Of a stretch of DNA of 5,022 bases, positions 1 to 5,022 are shown piece after piece. Position 1 is the stretch's first letter, and each line of letters begins with the position of its first letter. The DNA comes from Planctomycetota bacterium. Lineage in GTDB: Bacteria; Planctomycetota; Phycisphaerae; UBA1845. Position numbers and translations under genes: made by a program. The notes below the pieces were generated by a model. It was not told the origin of the DNA. It saw only the letters and a program-made list of their open reading frames with translations, and ran no database searches. The stretch spans positions 1 to 5,022 of the forward strand of contig JADFIX010000390.1 of the NCBI GenBank assembly GCA_022566435.1, read 5' to 3'.

Positions 1-447
1 GGCGACCGTGTCGTCCGGGTTTTGCGACAAGGCACGTTCGGCATGGGCATGGGCTCGTTCGCCGTTTCCTGCATGCCAATGAAGAATAGCAAGGGCACGG
101 TGGATATCGGGGTGATTCGGGTCGTACCGAAGGGCTCGTTCCAATTGGAGGGCGGCCTCGGTATATCGCTCTTCTGCGACAAGCTTTCTCGAGGTGGCGA
201 TCTGCCGAGCGGATCGTTCGGAAAGAGGGGTAAAGGACTCAGGTCTCATTGGTCGCGTGACCGGAGGCGCGATATCTGCCATCGCAAGGTAGGCGCGGGC
301 GGGATCGACATCTAACGCGTGTGAATCCGCCGCCGAGCCAAGCGTTCGACCGACACTGGGCGCGCCGGCCTGGCATCCCCACCCGGCGAAGAGCAGCAGC
401 ATCAATGTACAAGCAATCGTGTTTTTCCTTCCGACGTAATGCATCAT
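1..447 (-). CDS. TPR-repeat probable lipoprotein, N-terminal part (runs off the left edge)
   Basis: The frame is open from ATG at 447-445 to the window edge, giving 149 residues with no stop; the C-terminus is missing. Residues 1-8 are polar/basic (MMHYVGRK), then a hydrophobic segment at about 10-24 ends in LLLFAGWGC. This looks like a signal peptide with Cys25 as a candidate lipidated cysteine, but the lipobox is poor (Gly, not Leu/Val, at -3). A low-complexity stretch (about 26-75) leads into two TPR-like helix pairs at about 82-113 and 116-147, with AALQLERALRYDP and AHAHAERALSQNP as the second helices. TPRs are protein-binding scaffolds, so the mature protein is probably an exported or outer-membrane-anchored scaffold; no specific role can be read. 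The start is uncertain: an adjacent ATG at 444-442 and an in-frame ATG at 510-508 (21 residues longer) are alternatives. I prefer 447 because it gives a normal short signal-peptide N-region. No clear Shine-Dalgarno is seen. It lies 103 bp after the HhH gene on the same strand. Confidence 0.8.
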   Translation of the reverse strand, partial: MMHYVGRKNTIACTLMLLLFAGWGCQAGAPSVGRTLGSAADSHALDVDPARAYLAMADIAPPVTRPMRPESFTPLSERSARQIATSRKLVAEERYTEAALQLERALRYDPNHPDIHRALAILHWHAGNGERAHAHAERALSQNPDDTVA

Positions 448-550
448 GTGTGACGATCCATCGTGCCGCCTTGGTGACCGCGCGCGTTCATTCTCCCCGC
501 GACCGTCCATCGAGACCCGCTCGGCACTGTACTTCCGGTCGCGCGTGCGT
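448..550. other. Intergenic gap without a recognisable element
   Basis: This 103-bp gap separates the HhH-like gene from the lipoprotein gene. I looked for a hairpin followed by T-rich sequence on the minus strand and found none worth calling; only short 4-bp inverted matches are present. No convincing -35/-10 pair is visible either. If the lipoprotein starts at the in-frame ATG at 510-508, part of this gap would be coding. Either read-through transcription or an unrecognised promoter is possible. Confidence 0.5.
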
Positions 551-1252
551 TCATTTCTTCTTTTTCTTCTTGGCGGTCGTCTTGCTTTTGTTCTTGGCCG
601 GTGTCTTCGTTTTTGTCGTGGCTTTCTTGGCGCTCTTCAGCGTAGCGCTTTTCGTTGCCTTGTACGACCGCATGACGATCGAGAAACTCTGAGCGTCTGC
701 GGCGCTGACATGTCTCTCGAGAAAGGCCTGCACCTCGCCGCGCGTCGCATCCGGATGGACCAAACCGGCCGCACGGAGTTCCTTGAGTAATCCGTCGTTG
801 ACTGGAATGCCATGCCCACCCAAGCTCCACAGTGCGACGGATGCCACACCGTATTCATCCACACCGCCTAAACTGTCGAGATACTGTCTCGCTTCGCGAC
901 GTCCCATCTGTCTCAGCCGGTCGAGCGAGAGTGCGTTTTCGCGCTCGTACACCGATTCGAGCATGCTCACCAGACGCTGGCATGGCGCGAGAGAATCCAA
1001 AACGCCATTGCCAATGGCCTTGTTGATTTCCGAGGGGCGAGACACGCGAACCTCATTCCATCCCGCCATGTTCGACACAAGTGTATCGACGATCGTGGCG
1101 GCTTGTTTTTCGCCGCACGACACTGCGAACGCCGCGATCGCAAGCTGGTTGAGCGGTTCTGTCGGTGCGGGCGTTTCGGGGTCGGGAGCCTGTTGGCGCA
1201 TCTTAGTGTAGGCCTTCTTGAGGCGTCCGGCGTAAAGCGTACCCTGTTTCAT
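551..1252 (-). CDS. Degenerate HhH-GPD (endonuclease III-like) protein with lysine-rich C-terminal tail
   Basis: The protein has 233 residues. Residues about 34-198 resemble the all-helical HhH-GPD fold of the endonuclease III/MutY family: an N-terminal helix (LNQLAIAAFAV), then a hairpin-like LGGVDEYGVASVAL at 128-141 that matches the family pattern LPGVGxxTAxxVL, then GIPVNDGLLKELRAAGLV at 148-165 that matches VDTHVxRLxxRLGLV. The key residues are changed: the catalytic-lysine position of bifunctional Nth reads Tyr134, the catalytic aspartate position reads Asn152 (Asp153 follows), and the C-terminal four-cysteine iron-sulfur motif is absent. The only cysteines are 46 and 91. Residues 198-233 form a lysine-rich tail (16 Lys in 36 residues, ending in six Lys) suited to binding nucleic acid. 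I infer a nucleic-acid-binding, probably non-catalytic relative of DNA glycosylases. The start codon overlaps the rbfA stop (ATGA) and has a strong Shine-Dalgarno, so translation is coupled to rbfA. Function unknown; the fold assignment is from pattern reading only. Confidence 0.75.
   Translation of the reverse strand: MKQGTLYAGRLKKAYTKMRQQAPDPETPAPTEPLNQLAIAAFAVSCGEKQAATIVDTLVSNMAGWNEVRVSRPSEINKAIGNGVLDSLAPCQRLVSMLESVYERENALSLDRLRQMGRREARQYLDSLGGVDEYGVASVALWSLGGHGIPVNDGLLKELRAAGLVHPDATRGEVQAFLERHVSAADAQSFSIVMRSYKATKSATLKSAKKATTKTKTPAKNKSKTTAKKKKKK
1249..1252 (-). other. ATGA start-stop overlap joining rbfA to the HhH-like gene
   Basis: The plus strand reads TCAT here. On the minus strand this is ATGA, which holds the start of the HhH-like gene and the TGA stop of rbfA. 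Such overlaps normally give translational coupling, so the two proteins are likely made in linked amounts. Confidence 0.9.
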
Positions 1253-1713
1253 TCGTCGATCCTCCGATCACCGTCGTCGCAATCATTACCGCTGCCGGGC
1301 ACCTTCGGCTCGAAATCCGCCGCCGACAAATCAGGCATGCCGGCGTCGTCTACTGACTGCACGGATCGCCCTCGACGGTTCTTCTCCAAGAGGTCCAACA
1401 TCTGTCGTACCATTTTGACGCGTTCGTCGATATCGAATCGGAGTTCCGGGCACTGCCGAATCGACAATTCGCGGGCCACTAGCCGCTGGATGAAGCCAGC
1501 GGCGTGCTTGATCGCCGCCAGCGTCTTTCGCTCTTGGACGTCGCCGCCCGGCACGGAAACGAAGACGTCCGCGAACTGCACATCACTGATCATTTCCACG
1601 CGGGTCACACTGGTCAGCGGTGACACACGTGGGTCATTCAAGCGGTGCTGTATCGCCTCCGCAACAACGTCTCGAATGACGCTTGCGAGTCTTTCTTTAC
1701 GAAACCGCTTCAT
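1249..1713 (-). CDS. rbfA: Ribosome-binding factor A (30S maturation factor)
   Basis: RbfA is a small cytoplasmic KH-fold protein that binds the 30S subunit near the 5' helix of 16S rRNA during late assembly and cold adaptation. The 154-residue product carries the family features in order: a basic N-terminus (MKRFRKERLASVIRDVV); DPRV at 27-30 followed by TSVTRVEMISD (34-44), matching the family's TSVTrVemSdDl; the strand FADVFVSV (47-54); the helix with the family's interrupted A-x-G turn (HAAGFIQ, 70-76); and the closing region around CPELRFDIDE (88-97). The KH core ends near residue 112. The rest is an acidic tail (11 Asp/Glu in residues 121-154), making the protein longer than many RbfAs, which I recall as about 120-135 residues. 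The ATG at 1713 is the only sensible start, because an in-frame TAA lies 36 nt upstream. A GGAAG lies close before it. It sits 37 bp after ylxP and overlaps the next gene by ATGA. Confidence 0.97.
   Translation of the reverse strand: MKRFRKERLASVIRDVVAEAIQHRLNDPRVSPLTSVTRVEMISDVQFADVFVSVPGGDVQERKTLAAIKHAAGFIQRLVARELSIRQCPELRFDIDERVKMVRQMLDLLEKNRRGRSVQSVDDAGMPDLSAADFEPKVPGSGNDCDDGDRRIDE
1260..1265 (-). promoter_or_regulatory. Strong Shine-Dalgarno of the HhH-like gene, inside rbfA
   Basis: The minus strand reads GGAGGA, with GGAGG ending 8 nt before the ATG at 1252. It is embedded in the last codons of rbfA (Arg-Arg-Ile). It fixes the start of the downstream gene and is the best ribosome binding site in the window. 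Confidence 0.75.
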
Positions 1714-1750
1714 TCTTCTTCCGAATCTCCCGCTCGCACTCTTCCCTTAC

Positions 1751-2032
1751 CTACAAAATCTCGCGGTCGTAGTCGATTAGAGTCAACCCGCTCGACCGCC
1801 GAACAAAGTCGACCATCTTGTCGAGCTGCGAATGAAGCGGTCTGGTCTCCCTGGACACCATGGCGACGGCCAATCGGCAGTGCCGTCGCTGATCCAAGCA
1901 CCCGACCTCGGCCACCGAAACATTAAACGTGTTGCGAAGCCGAACCTTGACACTCTGAATGACTCGCCGTTTGTCTTTTAGTGATTGAGCGTCCAGCACC
2001 GCCAATTCCAATGTTAACACACCGATTGTCAT
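1751..2032 (-). CDS. ylxP: YlxP-like DUF503 protein
   Basis: This 93-residue protein belongs to the DUF503/YlxP family (Pfam PF04456), a small conserved cytoplasmic protein encoded between infB and rbfA in Bacillus and many other bacteria. Its biochemical role is not firmly settled, but the genomic position points to ribosome assembly or translation. Recognisable family features are the opening strand MTIGVLTLEL (1-10), the signature SLKDKRRV at 17-24, and the FNVSVAEV strand at 36-43. An RLAVAMVS strand follows at 53-60, and the protein ends with a helix and short strand (VDFVRRSSGLTLIDYD). Length is normal for the family and both ends are intact. The start overlaps the stop of the zinc-ribbon gene (ATGA). 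I see no Shine-Dalgarno just upstream (the minus strand reads GATGCGGCACG before ATG), so translation probably depends on ribosomes finishing the upstream gene. The stop is TAG. The symbol follows Bacillus usage. Confidence 0.93.
   Translation of the reverse strand: MTIGVLTLELAVLDAQSLKDKRRVIQSVKVRLRNTFNVSVAEVGCLDQRRHCRLAVAMVSRETRPLHSQLDKMVDFVRRSSGLTLIDYDREIL
2029..2032 (-). other. ATGA start-stop overlap joining the zinc-ribbon gene to ylxP
   Basis: The plus strand reads TCAT. On the minus strand the ATG of ylxP overlaps the TGA of the zinc-ribbon membrane protein gene. Since ylxP lacks an obvious Shine-Dalgarno, re-initiation by terminating ribosomes is the likely mode of translation. Confidence 0.9.
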
Positions 2033-3153
2033 CGTGCCGCATCAATAATGACTCTGTCCCCCAGCATTTTCTCGTCGATCTCGAACAGTGTGGTCTTTCC
2101 GTCAGGCGTTCGGTATGAAATCACACCGATTCGCCGTAGTGCCTCGACGATTGCATCACGCTCGGGCTGCTCGATTTTGAAAAAGTCCTTCAATTCATCG
2201 CTGACGTCCGCGACGTCAAATTCGTTTTGATTGCCTTCGGGGATGAAGGCGCCGCGGATCAGCTTATCGACGGAGTATCCGCGCCCCGATTCCTTCGGAA
2301 TCCGCGGCAGAAAAAGGGCGCGTACCGCCGTCCCACGATCCCTGCGTCGTTCCTGGCGATACTGTCGAACGAAGTATTGTTGACTACCGTCCGTGTCGAC
2401 GAGCAAGACGGAATCGTCCGGAATGAAGTATTCATTCGCAGCCTGGTGGCGATCCTTCTCCTTTGAGGCATCTCTGAGTTTGCGCCGGAAATCGTTGAAT
2501 CTCGGGCCGAGTCTCAGGTCCGGATGCCTGACGGGGATGGCCACCTCGACGATGAACATGCCATGTCCTCTCGGCTTGCAAACACCGTTCATGCAGATGG
2601 TGACGCCCTGGGCACGGTGAATACGCCCTTCTGTCGGTGCTTTACCCGCCTCAATACAGAAGATTCTCACCCCGGACCCGGCCGGCGTGGAGTTTACATA
2701 AAGCGTGCCGGGGCGGAGCTTTTCTCTTGGTTTTGACGCCCCCCTAGGCCTTCGCCGCCCATCGACATTCGCCTGATCGAGATCCACCGGCCCCGTGGTT
2801 CGCTTCTGGACGCCGCCCTTTTGAAAGAGAGGAATGACGAACTGGTTGCCGACCACCACGACAATAATGATAAGCAAAGCGGCGTAGCACAAACGCAGAA
2901 CCACCGCAAATGGATTGAATTCACCTCGGGCACCGATCCGTTTGGCGGCGCGCTTGGACTTACCACGACGACGCTTGCCACGCTTGGATTCGCCTGAATT
3001 CTGCTCGACGTCGTTAAAGAGGAAGTCGAGATCGTCGCCGCCGCCCTCCGGGACGTTGGCCGGCTTGCCGCAGTACGAGCAACGAACCACACCGCCGCCG
3101 TCTTCGTCTCTCGCCCGGACCGTGTGACCGCAATCCGCTTTGAATTCGATCAT
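2029..3153 (-). CDS. Unrecognised membrane protein with N-terminal zinc ribbon and PEGA-like segment
   Basis: I do not recognise a named family for this 374-residue protein. Visible parts in order: a small zinc-ribbon-like N-terminus with Cys8, His10, Cys25 and Cys28 (CGH ... CSYC); an acidic patch (GGGDDLDFLFNDVE, about 37-50); a strongly basic stretch (12 Lys/Arg in residues 57-76); one hydrophobic segment at about 81-110 (VVLRLCYAALLIIIVVVV); a Pro/Arg-rich linker (120-147); and a segment GTLYVNSTPAGSGVRI (149-164) that resembles the start of a PEGA domain, a small surface beta-domain. The rest (about 165-374) is mixed alpha/beta with three cysteines at 166, 187 and 192. By the positive-inside rule the zinc ribbon should face the cytoplasm and the C-terminal 260 residues the outside. 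The ATG at 3153 is fixed by an in-frame stop 15 nt upstream. It lies 67 bp after infB and overlaps ylxP, which suggests a link to translation or ribosome assembly at the membrane; that link is inference. Confidence 0.85.
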   Translation of the reverse strand: MIEFKADCGHTVRARDEDGGGVVRCSYCGKPANVPEGGGDDLDFLFNDVEQNSGESKRGKRRRGKSKRAAKRIGARGEFNPFAVVLRLCYAALLIIIVVVVGNQFVIPLFQKGGVQKRTTGPVDLDQANVDGRRRPRGASKPREKLRPGTLYVNSTPAGSGVRIFCIEAGKAPTEGRIHRAQGVTICMNGVCKPRGHGMFIVEVAIPVRHPDLRLGPRFNDFRRKLRDASKEKDRHQAANEYFIPDDSVLLVDTDGSQQYFVRQYRQERRRDRGTAVRALFLPRIPKESGRGYSVDKLIRGAFIPEGNQNEFDVADVSDELKDFFKIEQPERDAIVEALRRIGVISYRTPDGKTTLFEIDEKMLGDRVIIDAAR

Positions 3154-3220
3154 ATGCCCGTCACTTCATCCTTCGTGTGAGCCTGACACCGGCCGCCGTC
3201 CGCTATGCCGCCGAGGCTAT
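3154..3220. other. infB to zinc-ribbon gene spacer
   Basis: This 67-bp spacer shows no convincing terminator: the best inverted match is a 4-bp stem (GTGT/ACAC) with no T-run after it. A weak Shine-Dalgarno-like AAGGA lies about 15-20 nt before the downstream ATG, farther than usual. Transcription probably continues through. Confidence 0.5.
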
Positions 3221-4978
3221 CTAGAGCGTTCTGGCGGTCTTAACGATTTCGTAGGTCTCGATGAGGTCCCCGACATGGATGTCGTCGAAGTCCTCGACCC
3301 GAATACCACACTCCATTCCGGACCGGACATCCTTGACGTCGTCCTTGAATCGCCGCAGGGAGGCGATTTTCGCGCCGTCTCGTACGATCACGCCATCGCG
3401 AGTGATCTTGACCAGTTGATCGCGTATCAGCGGCCCCGAAGTCACAATGGACCCCGCAATGACACCGCCTCTGCGGCTCAGACGGAAGACTTCGCGAACC
3501 TCGGCGGTCGCCCTGTGCTCTATCGTCTCGAGCGGCGCAAGGAGCCCCTCAAGTGCCTTTTTTATGTCATCGCAAACATCATAAATGACGCGATAACCTC
3601 GTATATCTACGCCGTGTTGGTCGGCGAGACGCCGAGAGGCCGCCGAAACGTCAACCCGGAAGGACACCACGATTCCGCGGCAGGTGGCCGCGAGAAGAAT
3701 ATCGCTGTCGTTTACTTGGCCGACCCCTGAGTGGCGAATCGTCAAACGCACCTCTTCGGATGGAATCCCGGAGAGAATCTGCTTTAAGGCCACGATACTG
3801 CCGTCGACGTCTGCTTTGACGATCAGATTCAACTCGGGTACTTCATCCGTGTCTCGCTGTTTCAGCAATTCCTGCAAGGTGGCGACTTTTCGGGATTGTT
3901 GTCGCCCTTTTTTCAAACGCATCTGGGCCACTTCGGCGGCCACGTCTTTCGCCCGCTGCAACCGTTTGAGCTGGAAGAACTTGTCGCCGGAAGCGGGAAC
4001 TTCATCCAGTCCCCAGACTTCCACGGGCATCGCTGGGCCCGCCTCTTTGATCCGTTCGCCGTGATCGTTGAGGATCGCACGCACCTTGCCGGCGGCGTTG
4101 CCGCAGACAATCGTCTGGCCGACCTTCAAGGTGCCCTCCTGCACGAGCACCTGGACCACGGGGCCGACACCGGATTTCGTTTCGGCTTCGATCACTGCGC
4201 CGCTCGCCGGAATCGTCGGATCCGCTTTGAGGTCCAAGAGATGACTCAATTCGGCAAGGTGTTCGACGAGGTCCTCGATTCCCAGTCCGGTGGTGGCAGA
4301 GGTTTCGATCACATCGATTTCCCCGCCCCAGTCGCCACTGGGTGTCAGTTCGTGTTCCGTCAACTGGCCGTAAATCTTCAGCTTGTTTTGAGTACCGAGA
4401 TCGATCTTGTTCAGGGCGACGACAATGGGCACCCCGGCGGACTTCGCGTGATTGATGGCTTCAATCGTTTGCGGCATGATCCCATCGTCGGCAGCCACCA
4501 CCAACACCACGACATCGGTAAGCTCGGCGCCGCGCGCACGCATCGCGGTAAAGGCCTCGTGCCCCGGCGTGTCAAGAAACGTCACCGCGCCGTGGGAAGT
4601 ATCCAGATGATACGAACTGATATGCTGCGTAATGCCGCCATCCTCCCCGGCGGCAATCCGTGTCTTGCGGATGGCATCGAGCAAACTCGTCTTACCATGA
4701 TCGACATGGCCGAGCATGGTCACGATCGGCGGACGAGTCTGAAGATGCTTTCGCTCCACGGCCGCGAATTCGTCCATGACATCGTCGAGTAAAGTCTTGG
4801 CGGGCACGACGGTGAGTTCGATCCCGAAATGCAGGGCAAGCAATTGGGCCGTATCGGTCTCCAACGTCATGTTGATGTTAGCCATCAAACCGTGCTCGTC
4901 GCGCATCAGCTTGAAGAGTTGCGCAAGACTCAGTCCGGTTTCGGAACAGAAGTCCTTCATTCGCACCGGCTCGTTCAC
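3221..4978 (-). CDS. infB: Translation initiation factor IF-2 (compact form, or downstream part of a longer gene)
   Basis: IF-2 is the GTPase that binds formyl-Met initiator tRNA on the 30S subunit and promotes 50S joining. The 585-residue product starts with an IF2_N-type domain (about 5-57: [29 protein letters not shown]). The G domain follows at about 83-250 with all motifs intact: G1 GHVDHGKT (90-97), switch I around [10 protein letters not shown] (114-123), G3 DTPGH (136-140), G4 NKID (190-193) and G5 SATTG (227-231). Domain II lies at about 255-345, domain III at about 381-478 ([13 protein letters not shown]), and the C-terminal tRNA-binding domain at about 485-582 ([23 protein letters not shown]). 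The C-terminus is complete (TAG). Bacterial IF-2 often has 700-1000 residues owing to a long N-terminal linker; this one is near the short Thermus form. The GTG start has no visible Shine-Dalgarno, and an ATG at 4960-4958 is an alternative. An in-frame TGA lies at 5002-5000, so this frame cannot extend farther as read. Confidence 0.97.
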   Translation of the reverse strand: MNEPVRMKDFCSETGLSLAQLFKLMRDEHGLMANINMTLETDTAQLLALHFGIELTVVPAKTLLDDVMDEFAAVERKHLQTRPPIVTMLGHVDHGKTSLLDAIRKTRIAAGEDGGITQHISSYHLDTSHGAVTFLDTPGHEAFTAMRARGAELTDVVVLVVAADDGIMPQTIEAINHAKSAGVPIVVALNKIDLGTQNKLKIYGQLTEHELTPSGDWGGEIDVIETSATTGLGIEDLVEHLAELSHLLDLKADPTIPASGAVIEAETKSGVGPVVQVLVQEGTLKVGQTIVCGNAAGKVRAILNDHGERIKEAGPAMPVEVWGLDEVPASGDKFFQLKRLQRAKDVAAEVAQMRLKKGRQQSRKVATLQELLKQRDTDEVPELNLIVKADVDGSIVALKQILSGIPSEEVRLTIRHSGVGQVNDSDILLAATCRGIVVSFRVDVSAASRRLADQHGVDIRGYRVIYDVCDDIKKALEGLLAPLETIEHRATAEVREVFRLSRRGGVIAGSIVTSGPLIRDQLVKITRDGVIVRDGAKIASLRRFKDDVKDVRSGMECGIRVEDFDDIHVGDLIETYEIVKTARTL

Positions 4979-5022
4979 GGTCGCCGTGGTGACTGGCGAT
5001 CAGGCGTCCCGCCGCGTCGTAG

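Noticed and set aside
448..510. Start of the lipoprotein at the upstream in-frame ATG (510-508)
   Set aside because: It would add 21 charged residues before the signal peptide and has no better ribosome site. Kept only as an alternative.
22..692. Plus-strand frames at 22-315 and 321-692, the second with a hydrophobic C-terminus that looks like a membrane helix
   Set aside because: The first is antisense to the TPR lipoprotein gene. The hydrophobic run in the second is the complement of the AAG/AAA-rich lysine tail, which reads as Phe/Leu on the other strand.
1103..1780. A 225-residue open frame on the plus strand
   Set aside because: It is antisense to rbfA and parts of its neighbours. Its sequence is Ser/Arg/Thr-rich, as expected for a shadow frame, with no domain pattern.
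3154..3220. Possible terminator hairpin after infB
   Set aside because: The best stem is 4 bp with a 7-nt loop and has no T-run, too weak for an intrinsic terminator.
3140..3730. A 196-residue plus-strand frame beginning in the infB/zinc-ribbon spacer
   Set aside because: It covers the conserved C-terminal domain of IF-2 in antisense and lacks any family signature.
3896..4792. A 298-residue open frame on the plus strand
   Set aside because: It lies wholly antisense to the IF-2 G domain and domain II, whose motifs are intact on the minus strand. The product shows no recognisable domain.
1..5022. CRISPR arrays, tRNA or rRNA genes, insertion sequences and inverted-repeat mobile-element ends
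   Set aside because: I saw no repeat-spacer pattern, no tRNA-like cloverleaf in the gaps and no transposase. The window is almost fully taken up by co-directional coding sequence.

Overview
The window is a slice of a bacterial translation-factor operon in which every supportable gene lies on the minus strand. In transcription order (right to left) it holds: infB (translation initiation factor IF-2, 3221-4978); an unrecognised zinc-ribbon, single-membrane-span protein (2029-3153); ylxP (DUF503, 1751-2032); rbfA (ribosome-binding factor A, 1249-1713); a degenerate helix-hairpin-helix/endonuclease III-like protein with a lysine-rich tail (551-1252); and the 5' part of a TPR-containing probable lipoprotein (1-447) that runs off the left edge. 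No plus-strand gene is supported; the long plus-strand frames are antisense shadows of these genes.

The source is a bacterium with a fairly GC-rich genome. The infB-ylxP-rbfA order is an old and widespread bacterial arrangement. A Planctomycetota-type organism (perhaps Phycisphaerae-like) is my best guess. It rests on the style of the short N-terminal zinc ribbon followed by a basic stretch and a membrane helix, on the lysine-tailed HhH-type protein, and on the wording of IF-2 (for example EPVRMKDF and MANINMTLE). This is inference from memory of family style, not from a search.

The layout is compact. infB is followed by a 67-bp spacer. The zinc-ribbon gene overlaps ylxP by ATGA, ylxP is separated from rbfA by 37 bp, rbfA overlaps the HhH gene by ATGA, and 103 bp separate the HhH gene from the lipoprotein gene. 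I see no convincing terminator or promoter in any gap, so the genes are probably co-transcribed. The functional core is 30S maturation and initiation: RbfA acts late in 30S assembly, IF-2 delivers initiator tRNA and joins the subunits, and YlxP is a small conserved partner of unsettled function.

The less ordinary parts are the two unassigned proteins stitched by start-stop overlaps to ylxP and rbfA. One looks like a DNA-glycosylase fold that has lost its catalytic residues and iron-sulfur cluster. The other is a membrane-anchored zinc ribbon. The beginning of infB is also odd: an in-frame TGA lies just 21 bp before the GTG start, and the reading frame between them still resembles an IF-2 linker. 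IF-2 here is therefore either an unusually compact form or the downstream part of a longer gene that is interrupted.
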